30,932 bases of DNA from Hondaea fermentalgiana (Eukaryota > Sar > Bigyra > Thraustochytrida > Thraustochytriidae): contig NPFB01000143.1 of the NCBI GenBank assembly GCA_014084085.1, forward strand, positions 1 through 30,932, given 5' to 3'. Numbering within the stretch: position 1 is the first letter of the stretch; each line of letters starts with the position of its first letter. Positions 7,834 through 15,702 of this stretch are shown here, one piece after another. The notes under the pieces are model-generated. The model had not been told where the DNA came from, searched no databases, and worked only from the letters and a program-made list of their open reading frames with translations. Made by a program: the position numbers and the translations under genes.

Positions 7834-9785
7834 ATGATTTTTCGACGTTTGCTGCTCCTGGTGGTCGTTCTTTGTGCCTCAGCCTTGACGAGTGGCGCAA
7901 CTTGCAGCTGCTCCCCTTCCCCTTGTGACGGCTCGTCGCTTCATGCTGACTGCGGCAACAGAATTGCCGAAGGCGATAACACTGACGTTTTCGAGCCTGC
8001 CCTTTCCTCCTTGACCTCGCTCACGTACCTGTAAGTTTCTTCGTTGCAGAGTGCTGGCAAGGAATACTAATCAATCCGTCTAAAATCGTAGCGATCTGAG
8101 GTCAAATGGGCTGACGGCTATCTCTGAATTTATTGGCCAGCTCACAAGTCTTTGGGGCCTGTACGTGCATCAAGATCACCGATGCGGCGAGACCTAAAAG
8201 AGTTGTAACTAACATACGCTGTTTCAAAAATACCATGTTGCAGAAATGCCAACTTCAACAAGCTCACGGAATTGCCCTCTTCGATTGGGTCACTGACCAA
8301 CCTGACTGACTTGTACGTGAAGTGGTCAAAGCTGACCGTGGTCTTAGAGTATTAGAAAGATGACCCTTACACTTGAAAACGCGAGCAAAACAGATCTTTC
8401 AACACCAACGAGCTCACGTCTCTCCCGGAGAGCATTTCGGGACTTTCCAAACTTACCAATCTGTAAGTCAGATGATATCATCGAATGGTTGACGAGACCT
8501 AATGAGTTGCCACTAACCTGTGTTTTTTCAACAAAAACTACTGCAGATATGTTTCAGATAACAAGCTTACGACATTGTCCTCTTCGATTGGGGCTTTGAC
8601 CGAGCTGACATACGTGTACGTGAAAGTGGCCAAAACTGGCCGTGCTTTCGACTGCAAAAAGGTCCATGCATACTCACGAGCAGAAGCACAACAGGTGGTT
8701 CCACGGCAACCAGCTCACGTTCCTACCCGAGAGCATTTCGGGACTGTCAGAACTTACCGAACTGTAAGTCAGATGATGTCATCGAATGGCTGACGAGGTC
8801 TAAAAGAGTTGCCATTAACGTTCGCTTTTCGAACAATACCTCATTGCAGATATGTCGACCAGAACAACCTCATGGAACTGCCCTCTTCGATTGGGGCTCT
8901 GACCAAACTGACTGACTTGTACGTGAAAGTGGCGAAAGCTGGCCGTTGTCCTGGACTATTAGAAAGATGACTCTTACACTTGAACGCGAGCAATAACAGA
9001 GATACCCACAGCAATCAGCTCACGTCTCTTCCCGAGAGCATTTCGGGACTTACCAAACTTAGTTACCTGTAAGTCAGATGATGTCATCGAGATGACAAGG
9101 CAGTAAAGTACCCCACGAACGAACCGCTGGAAACGAACTAACACTCTCGTTGGCGTTATAGAAACGTGAATAGCAACCCCCTCACCTCCCTTCCCGAAAG
9201 TCTGTTCGCGCTCACTCAGCTCCAATTACTGTACGTTCAACGTAATCGCTCACCAGAAGCAAACATCAGAGTACTCACATCAATCGAACAGGAACATCGC
9301 CGACACAGATCTTACGAAGCTTCCTCAAGCGGTCAGTGACATGACAAATCTGACCTCTTTGTAAGTCCTTCGCGAGATGTTAGCAATGCAAGAAAGCTAA
9401 CACATTTCCGATGAGCAGAGAAATTGATGACGTTCCTCTCTGCGGGCCACAGCCAGTTCTTCCTGCCTCCCTCACCGGGCGGTTCAGGCCCTATGAAGGA
9501 AAAGGAGAATTCGACGCGTGTCAAACGCCGTCCCCTACGACCGAGGATGACTCGTCGGCTTCGGCTACGCCGCTGGCGCATATCGTGGCCCCTCTGGCTG
9601 GTGCGTTCGTGGCCGCCTTCGTGTTTGCCGCTGTCGTCATCGGTCGCCGCGATCGCGCGACCAAGGCCGAGGCCAAAGCGGTCCCCTACGCACCAGACGC
9701 AATCCCCTACGCACCAGACGCAATCCCCTACGCACTAGACGCAATCCCCACCGCAGTCCCCTACGGCCGAGCCGTCAGCGATTAA
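7834..9785 (+). CDS. Leucine-rich-repeat single-pass membrane protein, 11 exons
   Basis: Exons: 7834-8030, 8092-8160, 8244-8312, 8394-8462, 8547-8615, 8695-8763, 8850-8918, 9000-9068, 9162-9230, 9292-9360, 9419-9785. All introns are GT-AG, 58-93 nt and phase 2. The product has 394 residues: signal peptide (1 to about 22, RRLLLLVVVL core), a Cys-rich N-cap (CSCSPSPC), nine LRRs of exactly 23 residues (about 66-273; consensus N.LT.LP.SI..LT.L..L), a C-cap with LCG and a later Cys, a membrane helix at about 327-349, and a 45-residue tail with three PYAPDAI-type heptapeptides. Such LRR ectodomains bind proteins or glycans at the cell surface; the tail has no kinase. I chose the ATG at 7834 because it places the signal peptide at the N-terminus; an in-frame ATG at 7735 would add 33 residues. 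Introns 2, 4 and 6 resemble one another, as do 3, 5 and 7, so the array grew by duplication. The ligand is unknown. Confidence 0.88.
8244..9161 (+). repeat. Three tandem copies of a ~303-bp exon-intron-exon-intron cassette
   Basis: Units begin at 8244, 8547 and 8850 (spacing 303 and 303). Each carries an A-type LRR exon (SSIG.LT core), an intron starting GTACGTGAA, a B-type LRR exon (PESISGL core) and an intron starting GTAAGTCAGATGAT. The third unit is 312 bp because its last intron diverges. Intron 2 (8161-8243) matches the later half of the B-type introns, suggesting an older partial unit before the array. Confidence 0.85.
9682..9756 (+). repeat. 21-bp tandem repeat in the LRR protein tail
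   Basis: Three copies of a 21-bp unit plus a partial fourth encode PYAPDAI heptapeptides in the cytoplasmic tail. The first two copies are identical; the third has one change (Pro to Leu). Confidence 0.9.
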
Positions 9786-9810
9786 CGAGTGCCACCACTG
9801 TGTTGACGGG

Positions 9811-9940
9811 TCGCTGGCGCGTATCGTGGGTCGTCTGGCTGGTGCGTTTGTTTGCCGCTGTCTTCATCCGTCGCCGCCGTCGCGCGGCCAAGACCGAGGC
9901 CGACGACAACGCCAAAGGCGCCGTTGTTGCCAGTCCGTGA
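9811..9940 (+). pseudogene. Decayed copy of the LRR gene's membrane helix and tail
   Basis: Starting 26 bp after the LRR stop codon, this segment repeats the sequence around 9571-9675, which encodes the membrane helix and basic stop-transfer. The copy reads LARIVGRLAGAF, loses about 14 nt relative to the parent (GGTGCG followed by TTTG instead of 18 nt), and continues in another frame as FAAVFIRRRRRAAKTEA to a TGA at 9938-9940. The frameshift would stop it working as a membrane anchor. It has no start codon or LRR region of its own, so it is a partial tandem duplicate. Confidence 0.75.
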
Positions 9941-10765
9941 GACATTCTAAGTCCAGGTCATGATTCTATCGCATGCATCAGCGGAAGGGGTGAGCGCGAA
10001 GAGATAATTAATGTCCTAAGTGCCCAAAAAGAAATTGAATGTGAAGTTTGACTTCATCTTCAATTGCAACTCCAACACCAACATTTAGTTCAAATTCTAG
10101 TTCAACATCCACTTCAGCTTCGGAGTTCCGATTCAACCTCGCGCCCAGGAGCGTCAACTTTAAGTCACCATGACAAGCCTTGATCTAAATCGGCCCTCTC
10201 CTTGAGCAAACGTGAAGAAGGCCCTCGAGAAGCTTCCTGAAGTGCCTTTGAGCACTGGTAAACGTGCGTTTGGAGAACTGACTTATTATCCGGATGCAAA
10301 CTTGTGCAGAATTTAGACAATTGCGGCGTCGTCCCAGCGCTAGTAGTGCAACAGAACGGCGCCATCTGATTTGGAAGCCACCTTCCGATAAACTCCGTTC
10401 TTGGCGAGACAAGCGAAGCAAAACGCACTTCAGGCTGCGGGGTTTTTACCCTGCAGAGTATTCCCTTGTTCTACGGGGCTGGCCCCGAGCATCGCACTTC
10501 AAAATAATTGGTGCCCTGAACAGATATTTTTTGTTGTCGTGAGCACTTCCCCCTAAGATCAGATAGTCGCATGTATGTAGGGACAGTCGTCAAATTGACT
10601 GCAGGTCCACACATCCCTGGCCAAGCATACTGGATATACTTTCTCCTTTCGAGTATTCTCTCTTTCCACAAACGAACGATAGACTTTTGGTAATCGTGAT
10701 AAGCGTACGTTTTAAAAAATTTCGATAGTTTTTTTCACAACTTCTTCAGAATCAATACAAAGATA
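9941..10765. other. Spacer between LRR gene and CIAO1
   Basis: No convincing gene. Around 10040-10130 is an imperfect TTCAA/CAAC-rich simple-sequence patch. The second copy of the 50-bp dispersed repeat is at 10421-10470. Two overlapping minus-strand frames at 10165-10428 match no family I know. The last 220 bp form the 3' flank of CIAO1 and are AT-rich. Confidence 0.5.
10421..10470. repeat. Dispersed ~50-bp repeat, copy 2, with hairpin
   Basis: This partner of 6421-6470 contains CTGCGGGG-TTTTT-ACCCTGCAG at about 10435-10456, a near-perfect stem-loop with a T-rich loop. The motif CTGAAGTGC, the reverse complement of the repeat's left end, has a near copy at about 10242. Confidence 0.5.
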
Positions 10766-11905
10766 TCACGGCAAGAAAAAGAGTTTGACAAAGCCATCAT
10801 CGCCTGCTGATGCCAGAATGTGAGAATCTTGGGGATTCCAGCGAACACAGTTGACGTCGGTATCATGAGCGGCAAGAAGCTTGCGCGTGACCGAAAAATC
10901 GCTGCCAACGACGTCGCTCGATGCCTCAAGAACAGCAATTGCGTCATCTCCAGCACCTGTTGCAATGCGGGAACCATCGCGACTCCAATCAATAGAAAAA
11001 ATTGTGCGTTCGTGAATTTCGTCGAGCACCTTATCGCACGCCCATGTGCCCTTATCACTGCGGCTCCAAATTCGAACGGAGCAGTCCTGGCTGCAGGATG
11101 CAATGCGAGTGCCTGAGCTGTCGAGACAGAGGCCCCATACAGTGTTCGTATGGCCCTGCAAGACCTCGACGCAGCCCCAATCGTCCACCTGTTCTGCCCA
11201 GACGCGGATAGTATCATCATAGGAGGCTGTAAAGAGAACAGGTTCTGTTGGATGCCAGCGCAAGTGCTTGACATCTTGCGAGTGACCTGTGAGCACGGAG
11301 ATGCACTCACACTCAATGTCTTCCTCAGGGAGGCGCGCCTGCGGAGTAGTCGCCGGTGGCGCCTCCCAGATCCAGATACTCTTGTCCCGGCTACAGGTTG
11401 CAATCATGGAGCCATCTGCGCTCCAAGCCACCGATTTAACCTCATTCTCATGGCCTTCGAGCACGCTGACGCACTCCCACTCCTCGATGGCGCCCGAGCC
11501 ATCGTCGGCCTCGCGGTGGCCGCGCTGCCAGATGACCACTGTCGCGTCAAAGCTTGCCGCCGCCAGGTACGATCCGCAGGGTGAAAACTCGCACGAGCGG
11601 ACAGTTCTGGACTGCGTGTCCTCGAGCGTCGCCACGCACAGCCACTCGTCCTCCGCGGGCGAGGCGGCCGCCGCGCCGCCCGCCGCGCCGGGGGCCTTGG
11701 GGCTCTTCGCCCATACCCGAATCGACTTGTCCGCGCCGCAGCTCGCCAGCAGCTTCCCGCACGGCGACCACGCCACGTGCCACACGCGGTCGTCGTGGCC
11801 CTTCAGCGTCTGCGCCGCCGCCGCCGTCGCCGTCGCCGTCGCCGCCTCCGCCGCCGCCATCGCCGCCATCGCCATCGCCTTCGCGTTCTGCCAGGGAGGC
11901 GCCAT
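10766..11905 (-). CDS. CIAO1: CIAO1/Cia1, cytosolic iron-sulfur assembly WD40 protein
   Basis: CIAO1 is a seven-bladed WD40 propeller of the CIA targeting complex (with CIAO2 and MMS19), which hands Fe-S clusters to cytosolic and nuclear apoproteins. The intronless frame encodes 379 residues from ATG 11905. All seven blades are visible, at about 37-65, 101-126, 152-180, 208-236, 252-280, 299-327 and 347-377. Family-typical features include HDDRVWHVAWSP in blade 1, SPCGSYLAAASFD in blade 2, HENEVKSVAWS in blade 3, HSQDVKHLRWHP in blade 4 and a C-terminal VKLF strand closing blade 7. The protein is about 40 residues longer than human CIAO1: residues 8-32 are an Ala/Thr/Met run from an in-frame GCC-type triplet repeat, and an Ala-rich insert sits at about 71-83. 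The 310-bp gap to the start of the next gene suggests a shared divergent promoter. Confidence 0.95.
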   Translation of the reverse strand: MAPPWQNAKAMAMAAMAAAEAATATATAAAAQTLKGHDDRVWHVAWSPCGKLLASCGADKSIRVWAKSPKAPGAAGGAAAASPAEDEWLCVATLEDTQSRTVRSCEFSPCGSYLAAASFDATVVIWQRGHREADDGSGAIEEWECVSVLEGHENEVKSVAWSADGSMIATCSRDKSIWIWEAPPATTPQARLPEEDIECECISVLTGHSQDVKHLRWHPTEPVLFTASYDDTIRVWAEQVDDWGCVEVLQGHTNTVWGLCLDSSGTRIASCSQDCSVRIWSRSDKGTWACDKVLDEIHERTIFSIDWSRDGSRIATGAGDDAIAVLEASSDVVGSDFSVTRKLLAAHDTDVNCVRWNPQDSHILASAGDDGFVKLFFLP

Positions 11906-12215
11906 TCAAATCGATCATCGATCCAGCATCGCCACGACTAATGATCGCCGGGTCCCTTCTTTTGGGGGCCCCGGGCCCGCGGCGTTTAGGGGCCTCGCCG
12001 TGGCCTCTGGTCCTGCCTGTCGGAGCGCCAGACTCGCAATGGCGCCGGTACGAGGCCCGAGGCTCGTCGGCGGCCGGCTTCCGGAGCGCCGCAGCTTGCG
12101 GAGAAACCTGAGCTGTGTCCGCGCGGGCCCCGCGACCTCGACCACGTCGCCGTGAGCGAGCCGACCTCGCGCTTCGTCCGAGCCGAGGGAGGCCGAAAGC
12201 AGAGCAGGGCAGAGC
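11906..12215. promoter_or_regulatory. Divergent intergenic promoter region of CIAO1 and the 12216 gene
   Basis: The 310 bp between two outward-facing start codons must hold the 5' UTRs and promoters of both genes. It is GC-rich with CCGAGGCT/GGCCTCG-like blocks and shows no clear TATA box. The assignment rests on position only. Confidence 0.5.
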
Positions 12216-13136
12216 ATGGCTACCAACGACGGCAAAGCGCAGCAGCGGCGCAGGCCCGAGCGGCGACTAACGCGGCGCAAGAGACACCGGTCCAAAGAGA
12301 CTGCAATCAACATTAGCGAGCTTGCAGATCGCGGCGCCAAAGATCCCGAGCAAGAGACGCAGAAACTCTTGCACATCCAAGAGTTTGTGGCGGCCAGCGC
12401 GAGCGACCTCATCATTCCCCAGCGTCCCTCATTGCGAGAAGGTATTGAGATGAGTGGAAGCTCGTTGCGATTGACAGGTACGTATGATGATGTGGTGCAG
12501 AGGCACGACGAGCAGGAATCAGAAATATTGCTGCTTTCAACATAAAAGAGACGCTCATTTCGACTAACCATGAGATGACTCTTCGATAACCTAGCCATCG
12601 CCCTTGAGCGCGTTTTAGAAGACATGTGTGGTTTGCTTGTGGCGAGTAATGGGACTCGGCTTCGACGTCTAACGCCACAAACTCTGTTCTGGGAAACGCT
12701 CTCCTATATTCACTACAGTGCTTCTAAGCCATGCTTAGAGAAGCGAGTTCTCTTGCATGATGCATGCCCATTAGCGGCTCGTGTAAGTGTTGTCGGGTAC
12801 ACGGAGCACCTTGTGCGCATCTTTGGCGCGAAAGCGCTTGACAAGCTCCCCAAGACAACGATCCGCAGATATCTTGCTGTCGGAATGTCCCACTTTCGGC
12901 ATCTCGAGATTGGTAACAACAACCAGCGCCCGATGGTAGGATCACTTCCTATGTACCGCGATGAGAATCGCAAGGGCTATATCCCACTCGGAAACACCTG
13001 GATCGACTATGCACGTGTCAAGACCATGACTGCACGCCAGCGCGAGGTTCGCACGAAGGCTCAACTCGACGTGCGCTGGCCTCGCGACTTAGGGGACTTG
13101 ACATCCGGCGCAAAGAGGCGCCGAACCTTGGCGTAA
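12216..13136 (+). CDS. Unrecognised basic protein, 2 exons
   Basis: I join exon 1 (12216-12477) to exon 2 (12595-13136) across a 117-nt phase-1 intron with an AG|GTACGT donor, a CTAAC branch-like site and a CTAG acceptor; the result is 267 residues. Residues 8-28 are strongly basic (QQRRRP, RRLTRRKRHR) and resemble a nuclear or nucleolar signal. The region after the junction looks like a compact helical domain, with a KLPKTTIRRYLAVGMSHF stretch near 176-193 and a well-ordered segment containing GYIPLGNTWIDY. The C-terminus is again basic (KRRRTLA). I do not recognise a family and find no catalytic motif. The clean splice fit and the protein-like composition of both exons support a real gene. 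Pairing with CIAO1 is by shared promoter only. Confidence 0.7.
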
Positions 13137-13426
13137 CGGATCACCTCATCTCACCTCATTGCTATTCACTCACATTCAGGCTATCAGACGACTTGGAAAG
13201 CAAACAAAGCGACAGGGACTGTCAGTGCATTCTGGACTTTGTAAGAAACTGAGAACGCGATTGAGAAGAATGGCGTGCGAGAAAAACAAACGAAGTGCCT
13301 GCCACTGAAGAAAGGCGACCGAAGTAAGAAAGAAACAAAGAAACAAAGAAACAAAGAAACAAAGAAAGAAACAAGGGAACAAACAAACAAACAAACAGAG
13401 GTCACAACCCAACTCGCCCAAGCACC
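13137..13426. promoter_or_regulatory. 5' flank of the coiled-coil gene with AAAC/AAAG microsatellite
   Basis: The interval between two same-strand genes contains a purine-rich tract at 13325-13398 made of AAAC and AAAG units that ends 28 bp before the ATG at 13427, so it very probably lies in the 5' UTR or core promoter. No TATA box is evident. Confidence 0.5.
13325..13398. repeat. (AAAC/AAAG)n microsatellite
   Basis: This alternating AAAG-AAAC octamer array changes into pure AAAC units at its right end. All purine plus C on the plus strand. Confidence 0.9.
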
Positions 13427-15214
13427 ATGTGGAAGCGAATACGCTCACCCAGGTCGCCCAAGGCGGAGGAGAACAAGTTAGAGGATGAGGCGAAGGACGA
13501 GGTGAAAGAAAGCACGTCACCAAGCTTTCAGCAGCAGCAGCAGCAACAGGAGCAGCAGCAGCAGCAGCGACGGGAACAAGGTGGTAGTGACCACAGCGAC
13601 GAAGACCCATGCCACACGCCGGGCAACGCACTGAGCGACGCATTGGGAACAGTGAATCATGCCGAAGCAAATAACAAAGATCGTGAGAGCGAACGCGATT
13701 CCCCCAAAAATGAACAAGCAATAGGCGCCAGCTCATTTCAACAAACAAAGGACTTGCCACACAAAAACCAAGCCGCGACCGACCATGGAAAGAATTTTAC
13801 ACAGGTCGAATCGCCATCTACGCTAGCTTCTACAGGGAACTCAACCACCTTCGATTCAGCATCTGACCCGGTGGCTTCGACTCAGCTTAATCGCGGACCT
13901 TCGATGTTACCGCGCGTCACCGGTTCGCAGGCTTCGATGGCGACAAATGATCAGAAAATGGTGCACATAAAACATACGCGAACCGAGCCAGAAGTTGTGG
14001 GAGTTCCAGCCGCGTCGGTAGGAGAAGTTGAACCGAGCGGCAAAGAACAGGTCATATTCGATGAAGTGGCGGCGTCATCTTCAGGGCGAAAGCCCGCGGA
14101 CGATCCTCGCGAAATGGACTCCGCCCATATAACGCCCGAAAATCTATTGTCGAAAGAGGAACAGGCCGAATGCGATGCTTTAGAACATCGACAACACGTT
14201 GCACCTAGGCCAGAGAAGCTGCGTCGTCCAAAGCAGCGCGTAGTCTCGGACGAAAAGTACGAAAGCCCGAACAAGAGGGCAGAAACAGTGCATGAAGACC
14301 TTGACCCGTGGTCATTGGAGCAGTTTTCGCCCCTCCAACGCGCGGCACGTCCCTCAAAGACTGAAACGCTTGCGCAGGTCCGGCTCGGAGATGTTCAGCG
14401 ACGATGCGAAGAGACGGTATCGCAGTTTTCTGCCGATGTGCAAAATTTATCCATCGAACTTGCCAAGTGCAAGCAGGAGCTCGTGCGCGAGAGAGAGCGA
14501 AAGCGGGGTCTGGAGCGGGTCCGGTCTCAGTATGAAAAGGATATAAATGCACTGTCGCGTGAGCTGCGGACAATGACCGTAGACATGCGCGAGGACGCTC
14601 AGCGACGACAGCAGATGGAGGAACGCGAGGGGGTCTTGCGCTCGCTGCTGTCAGAACTTGGCCTTAAGCAGGTTGCTGGGATCCGCATGCTTTTTCGTTC
14701 CCAGCGCGATCGCATCGCCGAGCTCGAAGCATCAATGCACGCTCTTGTTCAAGACCTCGAATGGTCGAAGCAATCGCACCGACATATGCAAGAGCAGTGT
14801 CATGCTATGGAGAAGGAACTTCAAGAGGCGCGCAAAGCACGCTGGGAAGCTGACAGCAAGCGTATGAAGGTAGACGAAGAGCGCGAAAAGGAAGCTCTGG
14901 CGCACCGTCGGAGCAAGCTTTTGTGCTCACAGCTTCGTGCGCAGGTTGCACATCTTTGCGCGCAGCTTCAGGTGGGGGCTGTTTCACCCCGAACGGCTGG
15001 TCCAAGCGGACTTGTCTCACCAACGTCTCCGCAGTCAAAGTTTGCTGGCGGGCCACAGCTGACACGTGGCGGATCGGGATCGCCAGGTGGTTCTTTACCA
15101 GGTGCTGTGCCTCGCGTCCCTCAGTTGCAGCATGTCATTGGTGCCAAGAATCCTGCAAGCGCGCACCGCCCACCTTACGGAGGCGCTCGCAAGACGACCT
15201 TTCGATTTTCATGA
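13427..15214 (+). CDS. PolyQ coiled-coil protein of unknown function
   Basis: The intronless frame encodes 595 residues from ATG 13427. An acidic/basic N-terminus leads into a glutamine run (residues 35-47, with one Glu) encoded by CAG repeats. Residues 50-310 are Ser-, Glu- and Lys-rich and look disordered. From about 325 to 515 there is a long, highly charged, heptad-like coiled coil with Leu/Ile at regular spacing, broken once near 405-425 by a SELGLKQVAGIRMLF segment. The last 80 residues are Gly/Pro/Ser-rich, with a few SP sites (AVSPRT, LVSPTSP), and end in a basic-aromatic TTFRFS. I recognise no specific family; the shape suits a cytoskeletal, centrosomal or trafficking scaffold. It is convergent with the EsV-1-7 gene, which also has a polyQ N-terminus. 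Confidence 0.8.
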   Translation: MWKRIRSPRSPKAEENKLEDEAKDEVKESTSPSFQQQQQQQEQQQQQRREQGGSDHSDEDPCHTPGNALSDALGTVNHAEANNKDRESERDSPKNEQAIGASSFQQTKDLPHKNQAATDHGKNFTQVESPSTLASTGNSTTFDSASDPVASTQLNRGPSMLPRVTGSQASMATNDQKMVHIKHTRTEPEVVGVPAASVGEVEPSGKEQVIFDEVAASSSGRKPADDPREMDSAHITPENLLSKEEQAECDALEHRQHVAPRPEKLRRPKQRVVSDEKYESPNKRAETVHEDLDPWSLEQFSPLQRAARPSKTETLAQVRLGDVQRRCEETVSQFSADVQNLSIELAKCKQELVRERERKRGLERVRSQYEKDINALSRELRTMTVDMREDAQRRQQMEEREGVLRSLLSELGLKQVAGIRMLFRSQRDRIAELEASMHALVQDLEWSKQSHRHMQEQCHAMEKELQEARKARWEADSKRMKVDEEREKEALAHRRSKLLCSQLRAQVAHLCAQLQVGAVSPRTAGPSGLVSPTSPQSKFAGGPQLTRGGSGSPGGSLPGAVPRVPQLQHVIGAKNPASAHRPPYGGARKTTFRFS

Positions 15215-15702
15215 GTTTGTATTGATTATATCCTTGTTAGTTGTCCACTATTTCGCCTTGAAGCAGTCAGCTCCGAAAGAGAGACATCTCTACGCATCAA
15301 TAGAACTTTTCGACGCTCTTGTAACGTGAGAATTTGCATTACAAAAAGGCGAAACCTCTTTTGGGACAGAATGTGCTCTCTGATTTGAGTTTTTATAGTC
15401 CATGTCTGGCTTCATTTCAACCCTCATTTGTGGTGAGGACTACCAGGGCTCAGATTTACTGTTCGTCCAGTTTATGTCAGTCGGCAGGCACACCGTTATC
15501 ATCGGCAGAGAGATTAGTCGTCGTTTGACATGGCCGCGATCGCAAGCGGCTTTGGCCGATCGACTGGGCGAGCCCTTTCAATATAAATATTATGACAGAA
15601 AAGGACAGATTTCGCCTGCCCTTGCAGGCTCTGGACCCTGGGCCTAGCTTCCGCTTTACTGTTGGCTTCTCTTTTGTCTTTCTCGCTCTTCGTCTTTCGT
15701 GG
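15215..15702. other. Convergent spacer between coiled-coil and EsV-1-7 genes
   Basis: These 488 bp contain the 3' ends of two converging genes. I see no further gene. An AT-rich patch (AATATAAATATTATG at about 15580) lies in the middle and could serve in 3'-end formation, but nothing decisive is visible. Confidence 0.5.

Noticed and set aside
9692..9760. Evenly spaced repeats as a CRISPR-like array
   Set aside because: The 21-bp units are directly adjacent without spacers and lie in frame inside a eukaryotic coding exon.
10165..10428. Two overlapping minus-strand frames near the dispersed repeat
   Set aside because: They overlap in different frames, include the repeat, and resemble no known protein.
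11289..12155. 288-codon plus-strand open frame
   Set aside because: It lies antisense to CIAO1 and has the low-complexity Ala/Ser/Pro composition expected of an antisense shadow of GC-rich coding DNA.
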